The notes: generated by a model from the letters alone, not told the origin. Positions 1 to 9,081 are shown, counted from the stretch's first letter. The stretch is DNA of 64,000 nucleotides from Gimesia chilikensis (GCF_007744075.1 NZ_CP036266.1:3271748-3335747), one strand, 5' to 3'. Numbers and translations: made by a program.

Positions 1-2
1 TC

Positions 3-986
3 GAAGCGGAAACAAATATTATCTGGTTCGAAGGACAGGGACACACGTCCCGATTCATGTCTGAGAGCCAGACTGAATTTGATGAACTCAAACTGGCTCG
101 GCTGGTCGCACAGTTTGATGGGTTTGACTTCAATCAGCCTCTGGTGATCAATCACGTGGACAGTTCCCTGCTCTCGCTGGAATTTCCGGATCTGCATAAT
201 CTGGTGCTGGTGCCGATTACTGATGGCTCTCATTCTTACGGATGGATTCTGAGCTGTAATCTTCTCAAGAGCGAAGAGTATGGCACGATTCAGGCCAGTC
301 TGTTGAATTCGGTGGCTTCATTCCTGGGAACGCACCTGCGTAACATCGACCTGTATGCGCAACAGGAAGAGCTGATGCTCAGCTTTGTGAAATCGTTCAT
401 CTCCACTCTGGATGCGAAAGATCCTTACACACGCGGTCATAGCGAGCGCGTGGCCCTGATCGCACAGCAACTGGCGAAACAACTGGGTTATACGGGAGAA
501 TTCATCCACGATATCTATCTCTCCGGTCTGTTGCACGACATCGGGAAAATCGGCGTGGATGACCGCATCCTCCGCAAGGAAGGCCGTTTGACCGATGAGG
601 AATTCCTCCAGATTCAGAAACATCCGATGATCGGATACAAGATTCTCTCTGGTATCAAAAAGCTCAAAAACATTCTGCCGGGGATCCGTAATCACCATGA
701 GCAGATCGACGGCCGGGGTTATCCCGATGGTTTGACCGGAGACGATATTCCGCTGATGGCGCGGATTATTGCTGTCGCGGATGCCTATGATGCGATGGGC
801 AGTGATCGTCCCTACCGCAACGGCATGCCTCTGGAGCGACTCGAAGCGATTTTCCGTGAAGGGAAAGGGATCCAGTGGGATGCTGCCGTGATCGACGCTT
901 ATTTTGAGATCCGTGATGAAATTACTCAGCTCTCGCAGAAATACAATCTGGAATCTGCTGAGCAGCTGGAACTGACGGTCAGTTGA
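3..986 (+). CDS. HD-GYP domain protein with GAF-like N-terminus (5' partial)
   Basis: Likely cyclic-di-GMP phosphodiesterase. The frame is open to the left edge without a stop, so the ATG at 57 is probably internal and the gene starts outside the window. Counting from that ATG, residues 1-100 look like the end of a GAF-type sensor domain. The HD-GYP domain covers about 108-300, with GHSERV (H128), the LLHDIGKIG metal-binding HD pair (H160/D161), HHE (213-215), the GYP signature (221-223) and ADAYDAMGSDRPYR. All metal ligands typical of active members are visible. No membrane segment is seen in the part present. A lipoprotein gene follows on the same strand 69 bases downstream. Hydrolysis of cyclic-di-GMP is family knowledge, not tested here. 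Confidence 0.9.
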   Translation, partial: EAETNIIWFEGQGHTSRFMSESQTEFDELKLARLVAQFDGFDFNQPLVINHVDSSLLSLEFPDLHNLVLVPITDGSHSYGWILSCNLLKSEEYGTIQASLLNSVASFLGTHLRNIDLYAQQEELMLSFVKSFISTLDAKDPYTRGHSERVALIAQQLAKQLGYTGEFIHDIYLSGLLHDIGKIGVDDRILRKEGRLTDEEFLQIQKHPMIGYKILSGIKKLKNILPGIRNHHEQIDGRGYPDGLTGDDIPLMARIIAVADAYDAMGSDRPYRNGMPLERLEAIFREGKGIQWDAAVIDAYFEIRDEITQLSQKYNLESAEQLELTVS

Positions 987-1055
987 TGGACTGACTTTCG
1001 CTGAATGATTAGGATGAGTGCATCACCTTATTCTGTCTTCATGCGGGAGTCTTTC

Positions 1056-1688
1056 ATGTCAGCTGTCCTACCTCAGAATCTCTGGAAGCACATCGTCTTC
1101 CTGGTTTGCCTGTTCCCTGGCCTGTCGGGCTGTGGTTCTGGTGAATCTGATGCTCCTGCCGATCTGCCTGTTCCCGAAGCGGCTCCCCTCAGTTCTGCTC
1201 AAAGTGCTGCGACTGACGCTTCACACTCTGAGGCCGGCGAAAAAGTCTTTGACGGGATTCAGTTCGACGTGCCCGTCGGCTGGCAGCAGATCCCGTTGTC
1301 TCCAGCACAACAGGGGATGATCTCAGCCAGCTTTCAGATTCCCAAAGCGGGACCGGATGTAAAGCTCACTCTCTCTTCGGTCGGCGGTGGCATAGAGGCC
1401 AACCTGCAGCGCTGGCGAGGGCAGTTCCAGTTACCTCCGGGTGAAGAGCCGCTTGAGAAGACTGTCCGCGTAGATGACGTGGAAGCGATCTGGCTCGATC
1501 TTCGTGGTACCTTTGATACCGGACCGGCTCTGAACGGGACAGCGGAAGCGGGCATGCGGATGATTGGCGTGGCAATCCCCCGCAGTCCTCGTGATTTTTA
1601 CCTCAAGCTGACTGGTCCTCGGGAACAGCTGCTGAAAGCAGAGCCTGAGTTCGAAGCGTTTTTGAAATCGGCTCGTTTCAAACAGTAA
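1056..1688 (+). CDS. putative lipoprotein of unknown function
   Basis: About 210 residues. The frame is open from 1005, but I chose the ATG at 1056 because GGGAG lies seven bases upstream and the protein then begins with a compact lipoprotein signal: short basic stretch, hydrophobic core, and lipobox LSGC with the lipidated Cys near residue 27. The mature N-terminus is a Ser/Ala/Pro/Glu-rich linker. It is followed by a roughly 140-residue domain beginning FDGIQFDVPVGW, which resembles small beta-rich periplasmic domains of unknown function. No catalytic motif is recognised. It ends 18 bases before the convergent ketosynthase gene. Confidence 0.75.
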   Translation: MSAVLPQNLWKHIVFLVCLFPGLSGCGSGESDAPADLPVPEAAPLSSAQSAATDASHSEAGEKVFDGIQFDVPVGWQQIPLSPAQQGMISASFQIPKAGPDVKLTLSSVGGGIEANLQRWRGQFQLPPGEEPLEKTVRVDDVEAIWLDLRGTFDTGPALNGTAEAGMRMIGVAIPRSPRDFYLKLTGPREQLLKAEPEFEAFLKSARFKQ

Positions 1689-1706
1689 CTCTGTAGCTAC
1701 GAGAGA

Positions 1707-2993
1707 TTATCGGTCGCTGTCCCATTTACGGACCAGGCCGGCTGACAGGTGGCCTCCAAATCCAAAAGAGAGTTTGAGGGCCGTACTGATTTCCCGTGAT
1801 GCTGCAACCTGGGGTGTGTAATTGAGTGGGCACTCTGGATCGGGATTTTCCAGGTTCAGTGTGGGGGGAACGATTCCGTCCCGCATGGCGAGCAGCGTCA
1901 GCGCCAGTTCTACGCTCCCTGCTGCTCCGAGGAGATGTCCCATGCCCCCTTTCAGGCTGGAACAGGCAAGTGCAGCGGAGTGGGGGCCGAATGCTTTCTG
2001 TAAAGCATGCGTTTCATAGACATCGTTGATTTGAGTTCCGGTGCCGTGGAGATTGACATAGTCGACTTCCTCGTGAGCCACTCCGGCCCGATCCAGTGTG
2101 ACGTTAATCAGGTGTGACAGGCTCTCTGCCCGGGGATCGAACTGCATCAAATGTGTGGAATCCGCGCCGAGGCCTCCGGTCAGCCATTCTGCATAGGGAG
2201 TCACGTTACGTTTCTGTGCCTGCTCCAGTGACTCGAGTACCAGGATGCCGGCCCCTTCTCCGACGACAAAGCCGTTACGTCTGACATCATAGGGACGGCA
2301 AGCTTGTGATGGGTGATCGAACTGCGATGCCAGCACACCCATGCGATGAAACGAGGCCAGAACGGCGGGCAGGAGTGAGGCATCAGTACTGCCCGCGAGA
2401 ACCGTGTCACAGACTCCATCCTGAATCAGTTCGGCGCCGCGCATGATGCTTGAGAAGCCGGTAGCGCAGGCTGAGACCGGGGTCAGGGCTGCGGCCTGGA
2501 GGTTAAAGTGGGCGGCGAAGGAGTGACTGGCTGCGCCCGCGAAACACTGCAGCCAGAGATCCGGGGGAACCTGCTCTGCAACAGATGCATCCTGGTGTGA
2601 GAGCGCGGCCAGTTGTGCGAAACTGGCCATGCCCCCTTTACTGGATCCGATGACACACCCGGTGGTCTCCCGGTTGAGGTGGTTCAAGTCCAGGCCGGCA
2701 TCCTCAAATGCTTCGGTGCCTGCCTGCAGTGCGAGGGTTAGAGAGGGCTCAGTCTGCAGGGGAGTCGAGCTGCTTAACGAAGCACTGGAGAGACTGGGGT
2801 CGGGAATGATTCCCCCTGCCAAGGGACGCTTCAGTTGCTGGGATAAGGCATCCAACGGCTGGATCGCAGAAACGCCGGAGCAGATTCCCTGCCAGGAAGC
2901 TTCCCGGCCAACGGCGTACGGGGTGATCAGTCCGATGCCCGTGATGACGACCCTGCGGGGCTCAGGCTCAGATACTGTAGACAGTGGTCGCAT
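1707..2993 (-). CDS. beta-ketoacyl-ACP synthase (FabF/KAS II-like)
   Basis: Condensing enzyme of the thiolase fold that elongates acyl-ACP with malonyl-ACP. Starting at the ATG at 2993 it has about 428 residues and begins just before RRVVITGIGLITP, the usual KAS N-terminus. The catalytic triad is visible: Cys in SACATGFSS (about 176), His in NLHGTGTQ (about 316) and His in GGMGHLLGAAG (about 353), with the conserved Lys in SSLKGG. The frame stays open to a TTG at 3080, but that start would overlap the upstream small gene, so it is not preferred. It could serve fatty acid synthesis or a specialised polyketide-like pathway. No acyl carrier protein gene is adjacent, so fabF is not assigned. Confidence 0.88.
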   Translation of the reverse strand: MRPLSTVSEPEPRRVVITGIGLITPYAVGREASWQGICSGVSAIQPLDALSQQLKRPLAGGIIPDPSLSSASLSSSTPLQTEPSLTLALQAGTEAFEDAGLDLNHLNRETTGCVIGSSKGGMASFAQLAALSHQDASVAEQVPPDLWLQCFAGAASHSFAAHFNLQAAALTPVSACATGFSSIMRGAELIQDGVCDTVLAGSTDASLLPAVLASFHRMGVLASQFDHPSQACRPYDVRRNGFVVGEGAGILVLESLEQAQKRNVTPYAEWLTGGLGADSTHLMQFDPRAESLSHLINVTLDRAGVAHEEVDYVNLHGTGTQINDVYETHALQKAFGPHSAALACSSLKGGMGHLLGAAGSVELALTLLAMRDGIVPPTLNLENPDPECPLNYTPQVAASREISTALKLSFGFGGHLSAGLVRKWDSDR

Positions 2994-3033
2994 GAAAACG
3001 TGAGGGCTGAGTGTGAATGAAATCGAAGAGTGA

Positions 3034-3252
3034 TCAGACGCGATGGCTGGTGCGACAGACGGCGAACAGAGCGGCTCCAATCAGGGCCGCTACGATCAGG
3101 TATTCCACGATCGAGGTCTGAGACTGGACGATCGCTCCCCCCTTGCGTTCCTCCTCCTGGGCCAGGACGGTCGTCACTGAAAACAGCGTCGTACAGGCAA
3201 AGGCGGTCAGAGCGGAAAAGAGGCGGGATGTGAATCGCGTGCGTATGTTCAT
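3034..3252 (-). CDS. small membrane protein with signal peptide
   Basis: A 72-residue protein of unknown function. From the ATG at 3252 it has an N-terminal signal-like segment ending near VLAQEEE (cleavage after the Ala of LAQ is likely), a short polar region, and a C-terminal transmembrane helix (about residues 46-64, SIVEYLIVAALIGAALFAV) with a few basic residues after it. The frame extends upstream to 3339, but the extension is rich in Arg/Gln and overlaps the HYExAFE gene, so the signal-peptide start is preferred. It lies between the HYExAFE gene and the ketosynthase on the same strand. Confidence 0.6.
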   Translation of the reverse strand: MNIRTRFTSRLFSALTAFACTTLFSVTTVLAQEEERKGGAIVQSQTSIVEYLIVAALIGAALFAVCRTSHRV

Positions 3253-3302
3253 AACGTCATTCTGAGAGTCTGGTAAAAGTGTCTGTCGGTCGCCTGATTG
3301 TA

Positions 3303-3890
3303 TCAGCCTGAAGTCGAATCTGCATCTGGAAAACCGCATTCCTCTCTATTTTCCCCGGTTAATTCTGCGGGTTCTGAGCCCTGGATAAGCGTTTCTACAG
3401 GTTGTCGGAGCTGCTGGAAATCCTGCTGATGCAGATAAACGGTCTGCCAGCTGTCGGAACGAGGTTTCATTTTGTCCTGATAGGCGTCGACCGGAACCAG
3501 GTAGAATGCGTACAGATTCTCTTTAAATTCATATACCTTCTCCAGGTTGTTGGAAATTGAGTCGGGGGGCAGCTGATAGGCAAAGACCAGACTGGAGATA
3601 AAGCCTTCTCCGAACAGTTCCTGCCACTGGAAGAGCCCCCTGATATCCTCTCGGGTGGCCCAACTTTCCCAGCGACGACTACGCGTGGGGGCGTCAAAGA
3701 TCTCGGTGCGTCCCTTGACGTCAATCAGCAGGTTGGGCCCCTGCGATGAATAGACGATAAAGTCCAGTGATTTGATTGACGCCTCCTGGGCCAGTGCCCG
3801 GCGTTTTTCATCCACGGCGACGTACGGAATTTTCTGGGAGCGGAGGTAATCCTCAAAGGCGGATTCGTAGTGATTCCTGCGAATGACCAT
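3303..3890 (-). CDS. HYExAFE family protein (PD-(D/E)XK nuclease-like)
   Basis: About 195 residues. The start at ATG 3890 is supported by GAGG seven bases upstream; a further ATG at 3902 has no such signal. The N-terminus reads RRNHYESAFEDYL, the motif that names the HYExAFE family of planctomycetes. Residues about 43-59 read LDFIVY followed by LLIDVKGR, that is Asp, about 13 residues, then Asp-x-Lys, which matches the metal-binding core of PD-(D/E)XK nucleases and the Holliday-junction-resolvase fold. The nuclease assignment is inference; substrate and role are unknown. It lies downstream of hisS with a 103-base gap and upstream of the 72-aa membrane protein. Confidence 0.8.
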   Translation of the reverse strand: MVIRRNHYESAFEDYLRSQKIPYVAVDEKRRALAQEASIKSLDFIVYSSQGPNLLIDVKGRTEIFDAPTRSRRWESWATREDIRGLFQWQELFGEGFISSLVFAYQLPPDSISNNLEKVYEFKENLYAFYLVPVDAYQDKMKPRSDSWQTVYLHQQDFQQLRQPVETLIQGSEPAELTGENREECGFPDADSTSG

Positions 3891-3993
3891 GCTGATCCTC
3901 ATCTGAAAACGATCTGGTTACTGATCAAATGGTACCAATGACTGGTGGTACTGTAAATATCTATAGATCAGTCTGTTTTCAGAATGAAGGGGT

Positions 3994-5316
3994 TCAGGCG
4001 AGGATTTTCTGGATCACGTCCAGCAGTTCTTCTTCTTTGACGGCGGTTTGCGTACCGGCCTGCATGTCCTTGACCTGCCAGAGCTGGTTTTCGAATTCGT
4101 CTGAGCCAGCCACGATGACGATTTTGAAGCCGTGACGGTTGGCATATTTGAACTGTTTCTTGATCGCCTTGGTATCCGGATAGACTTCCACATTCAAGCC
4201 CGCCTGACGCAGATCACGGCCCAGACGCAGGTATTCGGGGGTGAAAGCGGCGTCCATTTGTGTCACCAGAATCGGTGCGGGAGTAGAAACCTCGCTTAGC
4301 AGATTCAGTTCCTGCATCGCGGCGAGCAGACGGTCCAGTCCGAGGCTGGCACCGACGCCGGGCAGTTCCTGAGTGGTAAACAGCTCAGCGAGGTTATCGT
4401 AGCGTCCCCCCGAACAGACACTGCCGATCCCGGGCATCTGATCAAGGAAGGTTTCATAAATCGTGCCGGTATAGTAATCGAGGCCACGGGCAATGGACGT
4501 ATCCAGTACCACCCGTTCGGCAGGAATCCCCGCCCGCTCTACTGCGGTAAACAGTTCACGAAGATTGAGTACGCCCTGCGTACCACGCTCGTTTCCTTTG
4601 AGCTGTGATTCGAGTGAGTCCAGAATTTCTGCAGTCGTTCCCTGAGCGGTCATTAGTGCCAGAATCTGTTCGGCCTGCTGTTGAGTCAGTCCCCCCTGCT
4701 CCTGCATTTCCTGAATGACGGCTTCCGGGCTGCTTTTGGCCAGCTTATCGAGGGCGCGCAGGACGGCTGCCGACTGCGATTCCAGGTTGTGCAACTGCAG
4801 CAGTCCATTGAGAATCATGCGATTATTAATGCGGATTTTGAAATCGGTGAAGCCGATCTTCAGCATCAGATCGTGAATGATGAACAGCGTTTCGATGTCC
4901 GCGGCATTGGACTTGGTACCGATGGTATCGAAATCGCACTGGACGAATTCGCGGTAGCGTCCTTTTTGCGGATTCTCTCCCCGCCAGACGGTGCCGACGT
5001 GATAGCGTTTGAACGGGGTGCCGAGCTCGTTGATGTTCTGCGCGGAGAAACGGGCGAAAGGAACTGTCAGGTCGAACCGCATGGCAACGTCGCGGTTCCC
5101 CTGTTCGAAACGGAACATCTGCTTGTCCGATTCTTCTCCCCCTTTGCCGGTCAGGACTTCGGTGTATTCCAGAGCCGGTGTGTCAATCGGGCTGAAGCCA
5201 TAGCTGCGATAGACGGACTTGGCTGTCTCGATCAGCTGTTCGCGGGGAATCATGGCTGAGGGGAGATAGTCGCGGAACCCTTTGAGCGTACGTGGGGTAA
5301 TTAATGGTTTATTCAC
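3994..5316 (-). CDS. hisS: histidyl-tRNA synthetase
   Basis: Class II aminoacyl-tRNA synthetase charging tRNA-His. It has 440 residues, the usual bacterial length, and starts at a GTG at 5316 (MNKPLITPRTLKGFRDYLP). Motif 2 is seen at RYREFVQCDFD, the histidine-binding HisA signature at LDTSIARGLDYYTGTIYE, and motif 3 at GVGASLGLDRLLA. The C-terminal anticodon-binding domain begins near APILVTQMD. No strong ribosome binding site precedes the GTG. The gene follows the cysteine-cluster gene (82-base gap) and precedes the HYExAFE gene on the same strand. Confidence 0.97.
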   Translation of the reverse strand: MNKPLITPRTLKGFRDYLPSAMIPREQLIETAKSVYRSYGFSPIDTPALEYTEVLTGKGGEESDKQMFRFEQGNRDVAMRFDLTVPFARFSAQNINELGTPFKRYHVGTVWRGENPQKGRYREFVQCDFDTIGTKSNAADIETLFIIHDLMLKIGFTDFKIRINNRMILNGLLQLHNLESQSAAVLRALDKLAKSSPEAVIQEMQEQGGLTQQQAEQILALMTAQGTTAEILDSLESQLKGNERGTQGVLNLRELFTAVERAGIPAERVVLDTSIARGLDYYTGTIYETFLDQMPGIGSVCSGGRYDNLAELFTTQELPGVGASLGLDRLLAAMQELNLLSEVSTPAPILVTQMDAAFTPEYLRLGRDLRQAGLNVEVYPDTKAIKKQFKYANRHGFKIVIVAGSDEFENQLWQVKDMQAGTQTAVKEEELLDVIQKILA

Positions 5317-5398
5317 AGTATCGTACCGGCTGTGATCCTCGCGGATCGCTGTTGACTGGAGAGTTTAAGGATTGGTTTCGTTTGAGACGGAACGCGTG

Positions 5399-5842
5399 CT
5401 ACACATGCACGACGGGAAGGTTCTCGGTTTTGATTTTGGACTTCCCTTTGCGTTTCTTTTTCTTCGGAGGCAGAACGGCGTGGGCGTATTCCCAGATCTG
5501 TTCCGGAGTCTCAAACAGGCGGTCGTAGGTGCCGTCGTTGTCGTATTCGCAGTCGTCGGTGGTGTAAGTCCGACAGATCTGGGGACGGTCTTCATAGTTC
5601 CCACAACGGTAATCCGGGAGAATGTATTTGCAGTCTCCATAGACCATCAGGAACCAGACATCCTCATCGACGAAAATGGCACTGTGCCCGTGCATGATGT
5701 ACCACCGCATGTGATCGTAATCTTCCCAGGTGGTCGGCGTTTCGATGGGTAGTGCAAAATAGCGACAGCAGCGTGCCGTGCAGTAACTGCATAATACTTC
5801 CCCGCTTTTCAGATCGGATCGTTTTACTGTGACAGTGGACAT
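5399..5842 (-). CDS. YkgJ family cysteine cluster protein
   Basis: A 147-residue soluble protein with the cysteine arrangement of the YkgJ/UPF0153 family: CSYCTARCC near the N-terminus, then CKYILPDYRCGNYEDRPQICRTY. Such proteins are thought to bind zinc or an iron-sulfur cluster; the function is unknown. The start at 5842 has AGGGAAG about eight bases upstream. The C-terminal tail is very basic (PPKKKKRKGKSKIK), which suggests nucleic acid contact or a flexible tail. The gene lies upstream of hisS on the same strand. Confidence 0.85.
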   Translation of the reverse strand: MSTVTVKRSDLKSGEVLCSYCTARCCRYFALPIETPTTWEDYDHMRWYIMHGHSAIFVDEDVWFLMVYGDCKYILPDYRCGNYEDRPQICRTYTTDDCEYDNDGTYDRLFETPEQIWEYAHAVLPPKKKKRKGKSKIKTENLPVVHV

Positions 5843-6502
5843 GGTCGGCTTCCCTGATAAATAAAAAGACGGTTCAAGTCTGAAAAGGTTCGCAGCGACT
5901 GAAAACCTGCTGAACGACTGCTCTGTCCCCCAATCCCGGGGGCGGCGGAACGTATTAAAACAGACCGCTGCAAGGTCAGTACAATTCAGGACTTCAATAC
6001 ACCTCTGATGATAGAATAGGATGTTTTATAAGCCATTGAGCGGGAAAATGCACGGAATCTGCAGCAAGAAAGTTCGGGAAATCAATCAGAAGCGGCTCTG
6101 GAAACGCCGTCCCGTCGGAACCGGAGAATGCGAGGGGACGCTCACGCTGCTCTTTTCAGGAGTTCGCTTATAGGGGTTTTAGCGGTTATCACCCGGCGAA
6201 AAGTGTATAATTACGGTTTCTGCTTGACCCTGATTTGTTATGGGACTTATCATTAAATAAAAGTCCCGTCCGGTTTTTCGCAGCTTTCCTGATCCCCACA
6301 ATTGATCTGTCCGGGATACGCGTGAATAATTGATACCGAACGATTTATCTTCGGTTCCAATGGTCAGGATAGACGATGTAACAGACAAGGGCTCATCAGT
6401 TTTTGTCTGAAACCCAAGATAGAAGACAGACATTCATTACAGGAATTCGAACGCACCACACGAAACCGCCGGTTTCGTAGAATTCGATCAAGGTTTAAAA
6501 CG
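5843..6502. other. 660-base gap without a convincing gene
   Basis: This is the longest non-coding gap of the window, between divergent genes. It holds an open frame of 84 codons on the minus strand (6433 to 6179) with no good ribosome binding site and no recognisable motif, so I do not call it. The stretch around 6090-6150 is GC-rich with short complementary segments (for example GGCGG/CCGTC types), but I could not fold it into a known RNA. Promoters for both flanking genes must lie here, but none stands out. Confidence 0.5.
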
Positions 6503-7432
6503 ATGCATAAATCCGGAGTAGTCTTCGCCTGGCTTGTCGTGTTGGCAGCGATTGTCGCGGTACCACTGACAGCCAAGGTTCTTGCCGTCCGCAGCAGCTG
6601 GTTGCAGGCAGTGGAGAAGAACAGCACTCAGATTGCCAAAAACGAAGCAGAAATCAAAGCGAAATCCGAAGAGAGCGCAGATCTCCGCAAGCGACTGACC
6701 CGGGTCATGCTGGGCTGGGATCGTTACTGGGATGCTGCAGTGACTGTCTCCAATCAGCAGACGGGTGAGATTCAGGTGGCGATCGGCAGTAATAACGGGC
6801 TCGGCTCAACTCAGAATGCTGAAGAGGCCAAACCGGTCGTCTTCGCATTTCAGGCAGCTCCCGGTCAACCGGGGGGAGTCGCTTATGTCGGTGCGTTCCG
6901 TGTGACCGCCCTGGAAGCGAATCGTGCACTCCTGCAGAAAGTGACACCACCCGAAGGTGGTGAAGCAGCAAAATGGCAGAACGGTACCTGGCGTCTGCGA
7001 GCTCTGGTGCCCCCTAACTACATCACTACCCTGCGAACTCTGCGGGATCAACTGGTTGAGCGCAAACAGCAGCTCGAAAGAAAACAGGATCGAATCGAAG
7101 ACCTCAACCGCCTGCTGGCTTCTGCCCAGAAGCGTCTGGATGCACGCGTCAGCGAGTTGATCGGTTCCGACAATGCTCCCCAGGGAGAGAACCTGCCCGT
7201 TGAATTGCGCAAGGGGCTGGTTGCTGGTCTGGAAGAAGAAGAGCAGGAGCGGAACGAGGAATTTCAGGAAACCGATCGGTTGCGGCGCGATTTGCTGAAA
7301 GTCTACCAGGAACAGCAGAAACTGATTGAAGACGTCAGCAAGCTGGCCCGACAGTTGCCCCAGCACAACGAAGGGTACGGCGAACAGAAACAACCAACCG
7401 GCGAAAAGCTTTCTGAAGTCTCTGCTCAATAG
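6503..7432 (+). CDS. membrane-anchored coiled-coil protein of unknown function
   Basis: A 309-residue protein. Residues 7-28 form a single N-terminal transmembrane or uncleaved signal helix (VVFAWLVVLAAIVAVPLTA). A coiled coil follows (about 35-70, rich in Glu/Lys/Asn), then a compact domain (about 72-170) beginning after MLGWDRYWD with beta-like segments, then a long second coiled coil (about 180-290). It is most likely held in the cytoplasmic membrane with the bulk on the periplasmic side. No enzyme motif is recognised. AAGG lies about nine bases before the ATG. The rhomboid protease gene follows 91 bases downstream, so it might be a partner or substrate, but only proximity supports this. 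Confidence 0.75.
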   Translation: MHKSGVVFAWLVVLAAIVAVPLTAKVLAVRSSWLQAVEKNSTQIAKNEAEIKAKSEESADLRKRLTRVMLGWDRYWDAAVTVSNQQTGEIQVAIGSNNGLGSTQNAEEAKPVVFAFQAAPGQPGGVAYVGAFRVTALEANRALLQKVTPPEGGEAAKWQNGTWRLRALVPPNYITTLRTLRDQLVERKQQLERKQDRIEDLNRLLASAQKRLDARVSELIGSDNAPQGENLPVELRKGLVAGLEEEEQERNEEFQETDRLRRDLLKVYQEQQKLIEDVSKLARQLPQHNEGYGEQKQPTGEKLSEVSAQ

Positions 7433-7523
7433 CTCAAAATCACGGACGGCACGGACACGGATGACAGAGCGTTGCACATAACGCCTCTGGCCAGGAACTG
7501 ACAGACTAAGGATACGTTAGGCG

Positions 7524-8390
7524 ATGGGGATCGAGAGTCGGGATTACCTGCGACACGAGAGTGAGGGAAATTACCGCTCTTTCAACATGTCATCCGGTGG
7601 CTGGGCGATCAAGTACCTGATCATTGCGAATGTGGTTGTCTTCCTGCTGGAAGTGGCGACTTCGGAAGGTCGGGGTTCTTCTCCCGTGATTAACTTCCTG
7701 GCACTGGACCGAGGCAGCCTGTTCCCTGGTTTCCAGATCTGGCGGCTGTTGACTTATGGATTCTGCCATTCCACGCAGACCCTGGGCCATATCTTTTTCA
7801 ACATGTTCATCCTCTGGATGTTTGGACGCATGGTGGAACCGGTGGTCGGCTCGCGTGAGTTTCTGGTCTTCTATCTGGTCAGCATCGTGATCAGCGGATT
7901 GTGTCATGTCGCCATCAGTCCCAACCCTGTGATTGGTGCTTCGGGGGGTGTGATGGCGGTGGTCTTTCTGACGGCCATGTACTACCCCAAGATGACCGTG
8001 CTGCTGTTTTTCATCCTGCCGATCGAGCTTCGCTGGCTGGCGGTGCTGTATGCGGTCGTCGATCTGTTTGGCTTTGTGAATCCCCGCAGTGATGGCGTTG
8101 CCCACTTTGCTCACCTGGGAGGCGCTGCCTTTGGGGTGGCCTACAAATATTACGGCTGGAATCTGTCGAGTGGCCTGCTGCGGAAGTGGGATCGCTTCCA
8201 GTCCAACCGGTCGGTCCGTAAAAGCAAACTCAAAGTCTATTCCGAGCCCGATACCCGTTTGAGCAAAGCGAGCCTGGATGAGCGGGTAGACGCCATTCTG
8301 GAAAAAATCAGCCGCGAAGGTGAAGCCAGTCTGACGGATCAGGAGCGGGAACTGCTCAAAGAGGCCAGCAGCAAGTACAAAAAGCGTTGA
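7524..8390 (+). CDS. rhomboid family intramembrane serine protease
   Basis: A 288-residue polytopic membrane protease that cleaves transmembrane helices. About six transmembrane segments lie between residues 28 and 205. The catalytic Ser140 is in GASGG, the catalytic His197 in HFAHLGG, and the oxyanion residues His89 and Asn93 are in GHIFFNMF. After the membrane domain there is a polar cytoplasmic tail (about 210-288) ending in a helical segment DERVDAILEKISREG and a Lys-rich end, an arrangement common in planctomycete rhomboids. Start ATG 7524; a weaker internal Met is at residue 22. Confidence 0.92.
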   Translation: MGIESRDYLRHESEGNYRSFNMSSGGWAIKYLIIANVVVFLLEVATSEGRGSSPVINFLALDRGSLFPGFQIWRLLTYGFCHSTQTLGHIFFNMFILWMFGRMVEPVVGSREFLVFYLVSIVISGLCHVAISPNPVIGASGGVMAVVFLTAMYYPKMTVLLFFILPIELRWLAVLYAVVDLFGFVNPRSDGVAHFAHLGGAAFGVAYKYYGWNLSSGLLRKWDRFQSNRSVRKSKLKVYSEPDTRLSKASLDERVDAILEKISREGEASLTDQERELLKEASSKYKKR

Positions 8391-8469
8391 ATCACTGACT
8401 GCGACAGATTAACCTGATGGATCGGGAGTTCACAGCTGTGAGAATGCATTCTGATTCCGGTGGTCCGTC

Positions 8470-9081
8470 ATGCCTCAGTCACAATTTGAAGAGCTGATTC
8501 AGCGTACGCGTGCCGGCGATCGCGGTGCCGAAAATGAACTGCTGGAAAAATGCCGCGCTTATATCTCGCTGGTCGCCCGGGCTCAGATTGAAGGCTGGAT
8601 GCGTACCAAGTTCGATGCCTCCGACCTGGTGCAGCAGACGCTGCTCGAAGCGCACCAGGGGCTTTCCCGTTTCGAGGGAGAGACCGAGGCGGAATGGCTG
8701 GGCTGGCTGCGGGGTATTTTAAATCATAACACGCTGGACTTCGCCCGGCGTTACCAGGGAGCCGCCAAGCGTGATGTGAAACGTGAGTTTTCCATTGATC
8801 GCGCTGGTCAGCAACCAGAAGCCTCTGGTCAGATGAAGTGGGAGTTGCCGGACCAGGCGGATACGCCGAGCCGGATCCTGTTGAACCGGGAACAGGAGAT
8901 TCAGGTTGCTGACGCGGTCAGTCAGCTCCCCCCTGACTACCAGGAAGTGATTATGCTTCGCAATCTGCAGCGGCTGCCGTTCAAAGAGGTTGCCGAGCGG
9001 ATGCAGAGGAGTCCCGGTGCCGTACAGATGCTCTGGTTGAGGGCACTGAATCAACTGCAGGAACTGCTGGAACAGGTTTGA
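8470..9081 (+). CDS. ECF-type RNA polymerase sigma factor
   Basis: A 203-residue sigma-70 family regulator of the kind expanded in planctomycetes. Region 2 lies near residues 25-95 (KFDASDLVQQTLLEAHQGLSRF, then WLGWLRGILNHNTLDFAR). Region 4 lies near 150-200, with the helix-turn-helix at LPPDYQEVIMLRNLQRL and FKEVAERMQRSPGAVQMLWLRAL. It would direct RNA polymerase to a special promoter set. The membrane Ser/Thr kinase gene follows 61 bases downstream on the same strand; this pairing is common in the phylum and suggests that the kinase influences the sigma factor, though the sequence does not prove it. Confidence 0.93.
   Translation: MPQSQFEELIQRTRAGDRGAENELLEKCRAYISLVARAQIEGWMRTKFDASDLVQQTLLEAHQGLSRFEGETEAEWLGWLRGILNHNTLDFARRYQGAAKRDVKREFSIDRAGQQPEASGQMKWELPDQADTPSRILLNREQEIQVADAVSQLPPDYQEVIMLRNLQRLPFKEVAERMQRSPGAVQMLWLRALNQLQELLEQV

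Noticed and set aside
6179-6433. 84-codon open frame on the minus strand in the largest gap
   Set aside because: No ribosome binding site, no motif, and composition unlike neighbouring genes.
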